From NCBI GenBank assembly GCA_023436075.1, contig JAEZKS010000126.1:1-22737 (forward strand): DNA of 22,737 bases, written 5' to 3'. The notes beneath the pieces were generated by a model. It searched no databases. It had not been told where the DNA came from and saw only the letters and a list, made by a program, of their open reading frames with translations. Every line of letters begins with the position of its first letter. Position 1 is the stretch's first letter. Below are positions 1 through 6,854 of the stretch, piece by piece. Position numbers and translations under genes: made by a program. The DNA comes from Methanobacteriota archaeon (GTDB taxonomy: Archaea; Halobacteriota; Methanocellia; Methanocellales; Methanocellaceae).

Positions 1-89
1 GTTTCCCAGATGAAACCATAGATTATCCAGATGATCAAGCCGGATACAAGACAGCTCAACGCCAGTTTCATCATAGTGTTATCTGACAC
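1..89 (-). CDS. Small membrane protein, N-terminal part only
   Basis: This is the first 29 codons of a minus-strand gene that runs off the left edge. I chose a GTG start at 89-87 because a GGAGG Shine-Dalgarno lies 5 nt before it. The two in-frame ATGs at 74-72 and 71-69 are 20 nt or more from that site. The translation begins MSDNTMMKLALSCLVSG and continues with a strongly hydrophobic stretch (about residues 8-27: LSCLVSGLIIWIIYGFIW), which suggests a membrane helix or uncleaved signal anchor. A TATA-like CTATTTAAATG lies around 140-150 on the same strand. The family cannot be recognised from this fragment. That the frame is coding is inferred from the start signals and the hydrophobic helix. 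Confidence 0.55.
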   Translation of the reverse strand, partial: MSDNTMMKLALSCLVSGLIIWIIYGFIWE

Positions 90-486
90 CCGGGCCTCCG
101 GTTATCCATTGATAATTGAAATTTTTATTATTTTAAACATTTAAATAGGTAATGGCCAGATCATTGAACTGTAACTTTATTGTTAGAACACTATAGTCAG
201 CTGATTATTCTCCTAAATTTTCATATATTTCAGAGACAATGTATATGCTATTGCCATGGCTTAGACAGTCAAAGTTCAGGAAAAAACTGCCGATAAGCCG
301 AACGTTGGTTTAGTCATGGCGAGAAAGCTATAGAATCGTTTTCATCGCTGGCAAAATAGGATGGCAAAATAGGATGAGCTAAAGAAAGCGAAATCCATTC
401 CGTAACTGGTATCTTTTGAATAGCCATTTCACTGGACGCGATTTGTCGCCTCAACAATTTTTGGCTTCGGGCAGAAATTTTTTCTC
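90..486. other. Intergenic region with a 13-bp tandem repeat
   Basis: This is a divergent spacer between the left-edge membrane gene (minus) and the amidohydrolase (plus). It is AT-rich from about 120 to 240. The only distinct structure is a perfect tandem duplication of GGCAAAATAGGAT at 350-375. I see no convincing ORF, tRNA or strong promoter for the amidohydrolase. Confidence 0.5.
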
Positions 487-1488
487 ATGAACGACGTGAC
501 TCGAAAAAACCGGACAAGCATGCGAACGATCACGCTGGAAGAGCACTATGCCAGCCCGGCGTTCCTGGCCGGTCCGGGGCGCGAGCTTAAGGAACAGGGC
601 GGAATCGTCGGCGATCCGAAGATCCTGGCCGCTTTGGCCGACGTCGGCGACGGGAGGATAGCGGCCATGGACGCTGCAGGCATCGATGTGCAGGTGCTGA
701 CGCTGACCGCGCCCTCGGTACAGCAGCTCGACGCGACCGAAGCTATCGACGTCGCCAGCAGATCAAATGATTTCCTCGCCGCCGCGTCCAAACGCCACCC
801 GGAACGGCTCGCTGGCTTTGCCGCGCTGCCAACGGCAGATCCCGACGCCGCTGCCGCAGAACTGGAGCGCATGGTGAAGGATCATGGCTTCGTCGGAGGC
901 CATGTGGACGGCCATACGCAGGGGCGTTACCTGGATGATAAGTTCTTCTGGCCGCTGCTGGAGCGGGCGGAAGCGCTGGATGTGCCGATCTATATCCACC
1001 CGACAGTGCCGCCGCAGCCGGTGATCGACGCCTATTATGCGGGTTTCGCGCCGCTGATATCAGATGCGCTGGCCCGGCATGCCTGGGGCTGGCACATCGA
1101 GACAGCAGTCCATGTACTGCGCATGATAGCCAGAGGCGTGTTCGACCGGTTCCATGGCCTGCAGATCATCATCGGCCACATGGGCGAGGCGCTGCCGTTC
1201 ATGCTGCCCCGGACCGACCACGCTTTGCCGACGAGCGTGACAAAGCTGAAGCGCCCGGTTTCCGCCTACCTGCTAGAGAACCTCCACTACACGTTCAGCG
1301 GCCTGAACTACACCAGGACATTCCTGGACCTATACCTGGAAATGGGCGCCGACCGTATCATGTTCTCGGCGGACTACCCGTACAGCTCGATGGCGGAGGC
1401 CCATGCATTCCTGGATCGGCTCCCTGTGAGCCCTGTCGACAAGGAGAAAATAGCCTACATCAACGCCGAACGCCTTCTCCGGCTGTGA
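487..1488 (+). CDS. Amidohydrolase family metal-dependent hydrolase or decarboxylase
   Basis: A 333-residue protein of the amidohydrolase-2 (PF04909) group, a TIM-barrel family that includes ACMSD and gamma-resorcylate decarboxylase. Visible metal-site motifs in order are LEEH (E18, H20), YIHP (H171), IGHMGE (H231) and FSADYP (D296). These match the usual E-x-H, His, His, Asp ligands of the decarboxylase-like subgroup. GFAALP (about 110) and the C-terminal KEKIAYINAERLLRL are also typical. The length fits the family. The substrate cannot be told from sequence; a (de)carboxylase or hydrolase acting on a small carboxylic or aromatic acid is the family expectation. The start is uncertain: ATG 487 gives 11 extra residues before MRTITLEEH, whereas relatives usually begin near ATG 520. 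Neither start has a strong Shine-Dalgarno. It appears to be a single gene. Confidence 0.85.
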   Translation: MNDVTRKNRTSMRTITLEEHYASPAFLAGPGRELKEQGGIVGDPKILAALADVGDGRIAAMDAAGIDVQVLTLTAPSVQQLDATEAIDVASRSNDFLAAASKRHPERLAGFAALPTADPDAAAAELERMVKDHGFVGGHVDGHTQGRYLDDKFFWPLLERAEALDVPIYIHPTVPPQPVIDAYYAGFAPLISDALARHAWGWHIETAVHVLRMIARGVFDRFHGLQIIIGHMGEALPFMLPRTDHALPTSVTKLKRPVSAYLLENLHYTFSGLNYTRTFLDLYLEMGADRIMFSADYPYSSMAEAHAFLDRLPVSPVDKEKIAYINAERLLRL

Positions 1489-1548
1489 CATGGCCGCAAC
1501 GCCGGCAATAATTTTAATACCAAACGCAGACAATTTTCATACATTACT

Positions 1549-2241
1549 ATGGCCGCCACAGAGAAAGTCCCCGCGAAAGTCGCCGACAAGGCGAAGGCTG
1601 TTCAACTGATCATGTACCTTGCGACGCAGACCGATTACGTCGCGATCCACGACATCCACAAGGACAAGCTCTCCGGCTTCGCCGACCACGAAGAGATCAA
1701 GGCCGCGCTGCGGGCGGCGTGCGATGTGCTGGACATCAGTTCCGGACAGGGCGACATTTCACTGTACCGGCTGCCGCGAACCCTGGACGGTTACCGGGAC
1801 GTCTTCGCCTTTGTCAGGGACACGGAAGACGTCTACAACTTCCTCTCGTCGAACTACTCGCACGCGATGGTGAACGAGCTGTTCATCCGCGACGCGCTGC
1901 TTCGCTGGGCATCGACACCCTACTACCAGAGCATCGCCGAAAAGTATCCGGCCGAGCAGGTGAAGCCCGGCGAGGCGATGGTCATGATGATGGCCCAGCA
2001 GCCCGGCTTCGCGGCGCTGGCCGCCATCTTCAGCGTGTCTCCCGCGGTCGCCGAGAAGATGCTCTACCCGGAACGGCTCTCACGCTATGAGCTCACCCAC
2101 CCGAAGATCGCGATAGACCTGACCTTCGCGGCAGACATGGTCAAACGAGCCCCGCCGGGCACCCTGCTGTCGATCAAGTACGAGGTCATCGCACAGGGGA
2201 TGCTCAACATGGAGATGCGCGGCGGATCGGGGATACCGTAA
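1549..2241 (+). CDS. Uncharacterised protein with a possible N-terminal winged helix
   Basis: A 230-residue soluble protein of a family I do not recognise. The N-terminal 75 residues (KAVQLIMYLATQT through ISLYRLP) look like a helix-rich winged-helix fold, with a helical region followed by a short strand pair. The remainder is mostly helical and Met-rich (MVMMMAQQ near 144-151), with no signal peptide or membrane helix. Codon use is GC-rich and like that of neighbouring genes, so it is probably real. A TATA-like TTTTAATA at 1512-1519 lies about 33 nt before the ATG and there is no Shine-Dalgarno, so the transcript is probably near-leaderless. It stands alone between the amidohydrolase and a membrane protein gene. 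No function is assigned; a regulator is only a guess from the N-terminal region. Confidence 0.7.
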   Translation: MAATEKVPAKVADKAKAVQLIMYLATQTDYVAIHDIHKDKLSGFADHEEIKAALRAACDVLDISSGQGDISLYRLPRTLDGYRDVFAFVRDTEDVYNFLSSNYSHAMVNELFIRDALLRWASTPYYQSIAEKYPAEQVKPGEAMVMMMAQQPGFAALAAIFSVSPAVAEKMLYPERLSRYELTHPKIAIDLTFAADMVKRAPPGTLLSIKYEVIAQGMLNMEMRGGSGIP

Positions 2242-2245
2242 CACC

Positions 2246-2341
2246 ATGGATACTATTGACACGATGTACACCACAGAGCCGTTTCAGGACTGCCTTTACC
2301 TGGCGCCACTCTGTCCATTGTGCACACCATGTTCGTCGTGA
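2246..2341 (+). CDS. Candidate cysteine-rich small ORF (31 aa)
   Basis: A short open frame lies in the gap between two genes: ATG at 2246, TGA at 2339-2341. It begins MDTIDTMYTTEPFQDC and ends with a cysteine cluster (CPLCTPCSS). There are four cysteines in 31 residues, three of them in a C-x2-C-x2-C spacing that could bind metal. No Shine-Dalgarno precedes it. It overlaps no other gene and starts 4 nt after the upstream stop. Chance is a fair explanation at this length. Confidence 0.2.
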   Translation: MDTIDTMYTTEPFQDCLYLAPLCPLCTPCSS

Positions 2342-2388
2342 GAACTTTTTTATATGATTATATTCCTCTAAATGCTGGAGTCATCTGA

Positions 2389-2916
2389 ATGGACTACAGC
2401 AGCGTCGGCATCATTCTCCTGTTCATCCTGCTGATAGCGGCCGCACTTGCCGTCGCCCTGAAGCTTCTCGGCACGGGTGAAGGACAAGTCACGACCAGGC
2501 AAGTCACATCGGTGCCTATGGACGAGGATAAATTCCTGACGACGTTTCTCAGGCCGGTCTACAATGACGGCCTCGACGAAATGGAAACGGCCGTGGACTC
2601 GATCAGGGACGGCCTCGACTTTTATGAGAAAGGCGCTTTCGTGAACGCGGGCGAGGAGTTCATCGATGCGGGACGCAGCTTCGACGCGGCGACCCTCAAG
2701 TTCAGAGAGGTCCTGACGCTAGTGGAAGACCCCGCCGTGGACTACGCTAAGAAAGCCCGGAACCGCCTGATCGACTGCAAACGGCTGCGTGATCTGGCGA
2801 AGGACATGGAAAGTGCCTGCGACGCGATGCTGGAGGAAAGAGCGTCCGATGCGCGGGCGCTCGAGGAAAAGTCGAAAGATGTTAAAAAGCTCGCCGTTGA
2901 ATGGAAAAAGGAATAG
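2389..2916 (+). CDS. Membrane-anchored coiled-coil protein, unknown function
   Basis: A 175-residue protein with one N-terminal membrane helix (about residues 6-27: VGIILLFILLIAAALAVALK) and a charged, almost wholly helical remainder. The C-terminal half (about 100-172) is rich in E, K, A and D and looks like a coiled coil, including MESACDAMLEERASDARALE. It is probably a single-pass protein with the soluble part in the cytoplasm. The start is well supported: GGAG at 2377-2380 lies 8 nt before the ATG, and a TATA-like TTTTTATATGATTATA lies about 40 nt upstream. Its stop (TAG, 2914-2916) directly abuts the stop of the minus-strand gene that follows, a convergent pair with no gap. I do not recognise the family. 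Confidence 0.75.
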   Translation: MDYSSVGIILLFILLIAAALAVALKLLGTGEGQVTTRQVTSVPMDEDKFLTTFLRPVYNDGLDEMETAVDSIRDGLDFYEKGAFVNAGEEFIDAGRSFDAATLKFREVLTLVEDPAVDYAKKARNRLIDCKRLRDLAKDMESACDAMLEERASDARALEEKSKDVKKLAVEWKKE

Positions 2917-3171
2917 TCACGCGACCAGGACGCCGGTAGCTTCTTTATGCCGGCGGTTCTGCTCATGCAGCACCTGGTCGATGATCCCCGTCGGGGCGTT
3001 GGTATCTACCAGTATTTTCCGCTCGAAGCTGTACCAGTCGCTGCGGTCTACGTGGACGACCGCATATCCCATTCCAGAGAGATATTCCTTGATTCCATGC
3101 AGGTAGTCAGCCTTCACCATTCCGATGTCAGCGAACTCATCATCGGGCATCAGCTCTACGATCTTTATCAT
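2917..3171 (-). CDS. Small conserved-looking protein, unknown function
   Basis: An 84-residue soluble protein starting MIKIVELMPDDEF and ending RRHKEATGVLVA. The order suggests an alpha/beta fold: strand IKIVEL, helix KADYLHGIKEYLSGMG, strand YAVVHVD, then strand ERKILVD and a C-terminal helix. I chose ATG 3171. The open frame continues to an in-frame ATG at 3192 and a TTG at 3216, but the added residues look less natural. Its TGA (2917-2919) touches the stop codon of the convergent gene on the other strand. The + strand is also open here, but the balanced protein composition and clean boundaries favour this minus-strand reading. No family is recognised. Confidence 0.6.
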   Translation of the reverse strand: MIKIVELMPDDEFADIGMVKADYLHGIKEYLSGMGYAVVHVDRSDWYSFERKILVDTNAPTGIIDQVLHEQNRRHKEATGVLVA

Positions 3172-3387
3172 GTTCCAGCCCCATCGACACATATCCCTGT
3201 AAGTACTAGTATCCAACCTGTTTTTTTAGCGGATTTTTATGGCATGGCCCGCATCGATGACGAGAGGATTATCAGCAGAGACGATGAAATGGCAAAGGCC
3301 GCCTGGAGCAAGCCGTTCCTCTGCAAAAAATATATCTCGCATCGCATCCAAACATCGAAGAGTAAAGATAAAGGAGCTTTCCCGTTT

Positions 3388-3873
3388 ATGGAACGAATCT
3401 ATTATCGTTTTCCGCAGGAAATCGATTTCGAGCGCCGGTACGGCTACAAGGCAGACCTGCGCTATCTGCTCAAGGTCATGGCGAGCATCAACGGCAAATC
3501 GGGCTCGATCGACTTCGATACGCCCGGCCTCGACGTCAAGCGCCACGTGGACACGGTGCGGGCGCGCCGGGACGTGACGGTCGAGGTGTCCGAGAAGCGC
3601 ATGGATTTCATAAAGCTCACTCCGCCCAACCTTGCCGCAGTGCTCCCCACGCTGGAGCCCTATGGCACCGTAGACTTCCGCATCACGGTCGGGTACACCT
3701 ATGTGGACAGCCACTTCGATCGCCTGCCTCTCGAAAGCGACGTGTATCTTGTCAGAGTGATCCTGGACGGAGAACTGACTCTCCAGGTAGCCACCGTCAA
3801 GGGGCAGGGCCGGACGATGCCTGAAGAGATCGCGAATACCATCGAGACACAGCTGAAGAACTTCAAAGGCTGA
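3388..3873 (+). CDS. Uncharacterised alpha/beta protein
   Basis: A 161-residue protein beginning MERIYYRFPQEIDFERR. The frame is open much further upstream (to 2947), but that part overlaps the opposite gene. An AAGGAG Shine-Dalgarno at 3371-3376, 11 nt before ATG 3388, decides the start. The sequence alternates charged helices with strand-like blocks (VTVEVSEKR, VDFRITVGYTYVDSHF, VYLVRVILDGELTLQVATV) and ends with the helix MPEEIANTIETQLKNF, so it is probably a single small globular cytoplasmic domain. No cysteine motif, signal peptide or membrane helix is seen. The DUF2240 gene follows 56 nt later on the same strand with a hairpin between, so they may be co-transcribed. No family is recognised. 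Confidence 0.65.
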   Translation: MERIYYRFPQEIDFERRYGYKADLRYLLKVMASINGKSGSIDFDTPGLDVKRHVDTVRARRDVTVEVSEKRMDFIKLTPPNLAAVLPTLEPYGTVDFRITVGYTYVDSHFDRLPLESDVYLVRVILDGELTLQVATVKGQGRTMPEEIANTIETQLKNFKG

Positions 3874-3880
3874 CTGAATC

Positions 3881-3905
3881 GCCGGGCATCTGAAATGATG
3901 CCGGC
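3881..3905 (+). other. Intergenic stem-loop between two co-oriented genes
   Basis: GCCGGGCATC pairs with GATGCCGGC across a 6-nt loop with one bulged G. It starts 8 nt after the upstream stop and ends 24 nt before the DUF2240 start. There is no T-tract after it, so it is more likely an mRNA processing or stability element than a terminator. Confidence 0.4.
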
Positions 3906-3929
3906 GCGTCCGGATGTGGGACGGCAGAG

Positions 3930-4388
3930 ATGGACGAGCTTAAGATCGTAATTGCGGAGCCATTCAAGAGACGGGGAAAGGCCCGGCTGACGCCGGCAGA
4001 GTTCACCTTCGCGCTCACGCTGGAGCTGAAATGGCTGACGCCAGACGAGAGTCGCAAGCTTATCGACGAGGGCCTGAAGGCAGGGCTCCTGAAAGAGGAA
4101 AAGGACCGGATCGTGCCGGCCTTCGACTACCGGAGCACCGTGGCCCCGGCTGGATACAGACCGGGAGCCGACATCTTCACAAAAAAGACGCTGATGGAGC
4201 GAATCGTCGGGCTGATCACCGGATCGGGCACAGACGAGGCCGAAGCATGGAAACTGATCAGGCTCAGACAGGAACAGTCATGTGATCTGCTCACGCCGGA
4301 AACGGCAGGGCTGATCATCGCGAAGGAGCGAGGCCTGGACGTGACACCGTATCTCGACGAGGCTTTCGCGCTGCTGACAAAAAAGTGA
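3930..4388 (+). CDS. DUF2240 family archaeal protein
   Basis: A 152-residue protein that I match from memory to DUF2240 (PF09999), an archaea-specific family of unknown function. Diagnostic parts are the N-terminal block MDELKIVIAEPFKRRGKA, LKWLTPDESRKLIDEGLK and the central IVPAFDYR. Residues 1-60 look like a winged-helix-type helical domain. The C-terminal half (TLMERIVGLITGSG through EAFALLTKK) is helical. There are no membrane helices or signal. The start is ATG 3930; no clear Shine-Dalgarno is visible (GGACGGCAGAG precedes it). It probably shares a transcript with the gene ending at 3873. Its stop is 2 nt from the stop of the convergent membrane protein gene. The family assignment rests on recognition, without a profile search. 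Confidence 0.7.
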   Translation: MDELKIVIAEPFKRRGKARLTPAEFTFALTLELKWLTPDESRKLIDEGLKAGLLKEEKDRIVPAFDYRSTVAPAGYRPGADIFTKKTLMERIVGLITGSGTDEAEAWKLIRLRQEQSCDLLTPETAGLIIAKERGLDVTPYLDEAFALLTKK

Positions 4389-4390
4389 GC

Positions 4391-4624
4391 CTACTCCGGC
4401 ACAAGCATTTTTAGGACCTGTGCTATCACGTACATGGCCAGCAGCAGGACAGGAATGGCAGTCACCAGCACGATCACCGATTCTACTCCCTGATCGAACC
4501 AGGGGATCATCCCTTTGTACTGGCAGACAAGCACGACGCCGCAAGTGACCCAGATGATCAATATCGCGGGAAATCCTATGCTCTCCAACCTGCGTCTCCA
4601 TTTGCCTATTTGCAAGGACATCAT
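4391..4624 (-). CDS. Small two-helix membrane protein
   Basis: A 77-residue protein with two predicted membrane helices: FPAILIIWVTCGVVLVCQY (about residues 17-35) and VIVLVTAIPVLLLAMYVIAQ (about 48-67). A basic stretch, KWRRR, before the first helix suggests a cytoplasmic N-terminus. The frame is open to 4792, but I place the start at ATG 4624 because a good TATA box (TATTTATA on the minus strand, 4648-4655) lies about 28 nt upstream, as expected for a leaderless archaeal transcript. The sequence upstream of that box is Cys- and Pro-rich and does not look like protein. ATG 4621 and ATG 4663 are alternatives. No family is recognised. It converges with the DUF2240 gene. Confidence 0.6.
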   Translation of the reverse strand: MMSLQIGKWRRRLESIGFPAILIIWVTCGVVLVCQYKGMIPWFDQGVESVIVLVTAIPVLLLAMYVIAQVLKMLVPE

Positions 4625-4647
4625 GTTGATCAATGGACCGGTCCAGG

Positions 4648-4655
4648 TATAAATA
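4648..4655 (-). promoter_or_regulatory. TATA box of the small membrane protein gene
   Basis: TATTTATA on the minus strand is centred about 28 nt before ATG 4624. This is the spacing expected when transcription starts at or next to the start codon. Confidence 0.5.
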
Positions 4656-4765
4656 GTCGCCATCCTGGCAGTCTGGGCGAATGCAAGGGCCCGGCAACTT
4701 AAACAGGATGGCTCTCCAGGCATGGCTGCTACAGGGCCTTGTTTGAGGCACCCGTAGAACGAAAC

Positions 4766-4885
4766 TCTCGCCAGGGACGCCAAGTACGTCAAGCACTCCA
4801 GGGATCATTAAGAAAAATGGTTCTGTGTATGCCTGTAATTTAAAAAAGTCTTGGCGTGCTTACGTCCTTGGCGTCCTTGGCGAGA
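4766..4885. repeat. Inverted repeat built from CCAAGGACG nonamers
   Basis: The left arm at 4766-4796 and right arm at 4856-4885 pair over about 30 bp with two mismatches and one extra base, around a 59-nt loop. Within each arm the unit GCCAAGGAC recurs every 9 bp (degenerate in the left arm). The element lies in the gap 3' of the PEBP gene (stop at 4976, same strand) and upstream of the small membrane protein. It is one of several nonamer-type elements in this window. Confidence 0.75.
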
Positions 4886-4975
4886 AGATCGTACAACACA
4901 TAGCCGAAATAAGGCAAAACAGTCAAGTTCCCACAGCTGGTCATGCAGAGGCGCGCCATTGAGGGGGGTATATGC

Positions 4976-5452
4976 TCAAGCACGCTTGTAGAGTCCCACG
5001 ATCTCGGCCTCTGCCAGCACTCGCCCCGTCATCGCGCTCAAGGCTGTGCTTTTCGGCAGGCCGGACGGGAGGTCGAGGATGCCGCCGAGAGCGTAAATCC
5101 TGAAGTGATAGTGGTGCGGCTTCCCACGAGACGGACACGGGCCGCCGTAGCCGATCTGGCCGAAGTCGTTCTTGCCCTGGGATGCTCCGGTCTTGACGAT
5201 CTCGAAAGCGGAAATGCCTTCCTCCAGGCCGATCACTTCTGCCGGGATGTTGTAGACTACCCAGTGGGTGAAAGCACGGCTCGGTGCATCTATATCATCG
5301 ACGATCAGCGCATATGCCTCAGTTCCATCCGGCGCTCCATCCCAGGATAGCTCGGGGGAGATGTCGTCTCCGTCACATGTGTACTTCTTCGAAAAATAGC
5401 CGCCGGGCTCGAAAGAGTCGCTGCTTAATACAAAATTCTTTGCTATCTTCAT
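4976..5452 (-). CDS. YbhB/YbcL-type phosphatidylethanolamine-binding-like protein (PEBP family)
   Basis: A 158-residue protein, the usual length of bacterial and archaeal YbhB-type PEBP proteins. Family hallmarks visible in order are CDGDDISPELSW (about residues 25-36), ALIVDDIDAP, THWVVYNIP, and YGGPCP with HHYHFRIYAL, the anion-binding pocket signature. PEBP proteins bind phosphate-type ligands; the role in archaea is not established. The open frame extends to 5728, but I chose ATG 5452. An AGGAG lies 13 nt before it, the TATA box at 5495-5509 predicts transcription starting about 5475, and the protein begins at the family's usual point (MKIAKNFVLSSDSFEPGGYF). ATG 5488 is the alternative. 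No signal peptide is seen. It is a single gene. Confidence 0.88.
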   Translation of the reverse strand: MKIAKNFVLSSDSFEPGGYFSKKYTCDGDDISPELSWDGAPDGTEAYALIVDDIDAPSRAFTHWVVYNIPAEVIGLEEGISAFEIVKTGASQGKNDFGQIGYGGPCPSRGKPHHYHFRIYALGGILDLPSGLPKSTALSAMTGRVLAEAEIVGLYKRA

Positions 5453-5859
5453 CCTGTTGAAATCGCTCCTGAGATCAATAGCATCCATGAATACAAATAT
5501 ATTATAATCAGTTCTGGAAGGGTTTTGGGCAGTCTCGTAGTGCTCGCGGGCGTTAACACGAGGTACGGTCGTCGTGGTCTCGCGCGCGCACGAAGAATGA
5601 TGCATCGGCTCTCCGTCAAGGTATTTGACGAAACGTTGTCTCGCGCGCGCACGAAGAATGAGCCCTGGCCTGCCACGAGGTTTACCAGTCCTGCTTGGCC
5701 TGCGGGAAAGGCTTTTGTCTAAAACCATTTAGAAAGGCTATAATCCCGAAAATTATTCTTTAAAGCCATTCTGTAAAACCGATAATGACAAAAATGTAAG
5801 GATAGCGAGATCTTGATCTCGCCATCACTCGAACGGTAAGGTTATCTTACGAATCCTGC
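5453..5859. other. Spacer with PEBP promoter and a duplicated CG-rich 24-mer
   Basis: This spacer lies between the PEBP gene and the small exported protein gene, both on the minus strand. It holds the PEBP TATA box (ATTATAATATATTTG on the minus strand, 5495-5509) and, further out, two exact copies of a 24-bp CG-rich sequence. The part from 5729 to 5859 is AT-rich with no ORF or clear terminator. The open frames across it are probably not genes. Confidence 0.5.
5577..5661. repeat. Two exact 24-bp direct repeats with a CG-alternating core
   Basis: Copies at 5577-5600 and 5638-5661 are identical. Each contains CTCGCGCGCGCACG followed by AAGAATGA. They are 61 bp apart start to start, leaving 37 bp between. 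The 14-base core recurs in reverse complement at 15480-15493. With only two copies, no cas genes and a simple-sequence core, I do not call this CRISPR. Confidence 0.8.
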
Positions 5860-6246
5860 TTAGAATCCGAAGCCGAAGCCCGGGAGTGCTACGCCGCCGA
5901 CGCCGACGAACGGATAGGCGAACGCTGCCTCTTCTGTCGTAGTCGCGAAGTCAGTGTGCGTGAGCACCTGCGTCTGCGCCACAGTCTGCGCGATAGTCGG
6001 AAGACCCATCGTCAAACCAGCAACAGCCGGATTCCCAAAAATGTCACGGTCGCCAGCGTTGGGGAACGCGAGAGCAAAAGCTTCAGTGTCCGTAGCAGCC
6101 GCCGTGTCTCTATTAAACGCAGTAGTCGTACCAGTCTGCGTAATCGTCGGAAAACCGAACGCAGTACCAACAAGATTCGCACCAGCCGGCACAACGAGAG
6201 CGAAGGCCAACACGAACAAAACTCCTAATGCAAATAACTTACTCAT
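5860..6246 (-). CDS. Small exported protein with two internal repeats
   Basis: A 128-residue protein with a clear N-terminal signal sequence (MSKLFALGVLFVLAFALVVP, probable cut after AGA near residue 23). The mature part has no cysteine and is rich in A, T, F and G. It contains two related blocks of 32 residues: block 1 (31-62) starts GFPTITQT and ends AFALAFP; block 2 (81-112) starts GLPTIAQT and ends AAFAYP. The C-terminus is glycine-phenylalanine rich (PGFGFGF). The start is strongly supported by GGAGGG about 7 nt before the ATG and a TATA-like ATATATTA at 6292-6300, giving a short leader. The repeats and aromatic end suggest a self-assembling cell-surface or matrix protein, but that is inference. 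No family is recognised. Confidence 0.72.
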   Translation of the reverse strand: MSKLFALGVLFVLAFALVVPAGANLVGTAFGFPTITQTGTTTAFNRDTAAATDTEAFALAFPNAGDRDIFGNPAVAGLTMGLPTIAQTVAQTQVLTHTDFATTTEEAAFAYPFVGVGGVALPGFGFGF

Positions 6247-6352
6247 TAACTACCCTCCTCAATTGCAATTTCTATTCTGCCCGTCGGAATTAATATATTA
6301 TCATTTGATATAACGAAATTTGAACAATTAAAGCAAGATAAACCCAAACATT

Positions 6353-6382
6353 GTACACAGAGGGCACAAAGGGCACGGAGTC
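6353..6382. repeat. Nonamer-type repeat, three units
   Basis: Three degenerate 9-bp units follow one another: CACAGAGGG, CACAAAGGG, CACGGAGTC. No inverted partner is visible nearby, unlike the other elements of this type in the window. Confidence 0.5.
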
Positions 6383-6772
6383 CGCGGAGAGATGCCCGAT
6401 ATGCGCGCATGAGAAAAAGCTCTGGATACTATGACTGTGTTTGCCGATCCGCCCTGAAAGCACGTATGGGCAGCATCCCCGTAGCCCGACATAATGAACC
6501 TCACGAGCGGCCATGCGGCGCGAAGGAATTTGTTTCATTGAAATTCTCTTCATCACCACAATACGGGATCATTCGTTGCAAATTATGATATTATGGGTAT
6601 ATTATTTAGATTATTTATGTGCCGAATAAACTCACCCATACAGCCAGATGCATAAAATGCAAGTAATTCAATCGCAATAGGTAAAAAAGCAATATTTTCT
6701 ACATTTATAGCTAAAAATTATTAAAAATTTGAATTAGATCATTGATTCATAAAATATTTTGTATAATTTGTT

Positions 6773-6815
6773 AGTACATTGCTGTTGTACTCGTTTATAT
6801 AGTTATTAATTACTA
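6773..6815 (+). promoter_or_regulatory. Promoter with two palindromes before the winged-helix gene
   Basis: A 19-bp palindrome (AGTACA and TGTACT arms, 6773-6791) sits just before the TATA box TTTATATAG (6794-6802). A 16-bp near-palindrome, TAGTTATTAATTACTA (6800-6815, 7 of 8 pairs), overlaps its downstream edge. These positions suit repressor sites flanking or covering TATA-binding. Autoregulation by the downstream regulator is an inference. Confidence 0.5.
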
Positions 6816-6854
6816 ATTGACAATCATGCACCGGGAATCGGACGTAAAAAATGC

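Larger units (their letters stand above)
6247..6854. other. Long AT-rich divergent spacer
   Basis: About 600 bp lies between the exported protein gene (minus) and the winged-helix regulator (plus). It contains the exported protein's promoter at its left end and a nonamer-type repeat near 6353. From about 6550 to 6830 it is strongly AT-rich and ends in the palindromic promoter of the regulator. No credible gene was found; a 6290-6559 minus-strand frame has poor protein composition. Confidence 0.5.

Noticed and set aside
2947..3387. Upstream extension of the 3388 gene
   Set aside because: It overlaps the minus-strand gene, and AAGGAG at 3371-3376 supports ATG 3388 as the true start.
5577..5661. 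A possible minimal CRISPR array (24-bp repeats, 37-bp gap)
   Set aside because: Only two copies, a simple CG core also found elsewhere, and no cas gene nearby.
6290..6559. An 89-codon minus-strand frame in the long spacer
   Set aside because: Mixed, Cys/His-rich composition, no start signal, and it overlaps the promoter of the exported protein and the nonamer repeat.
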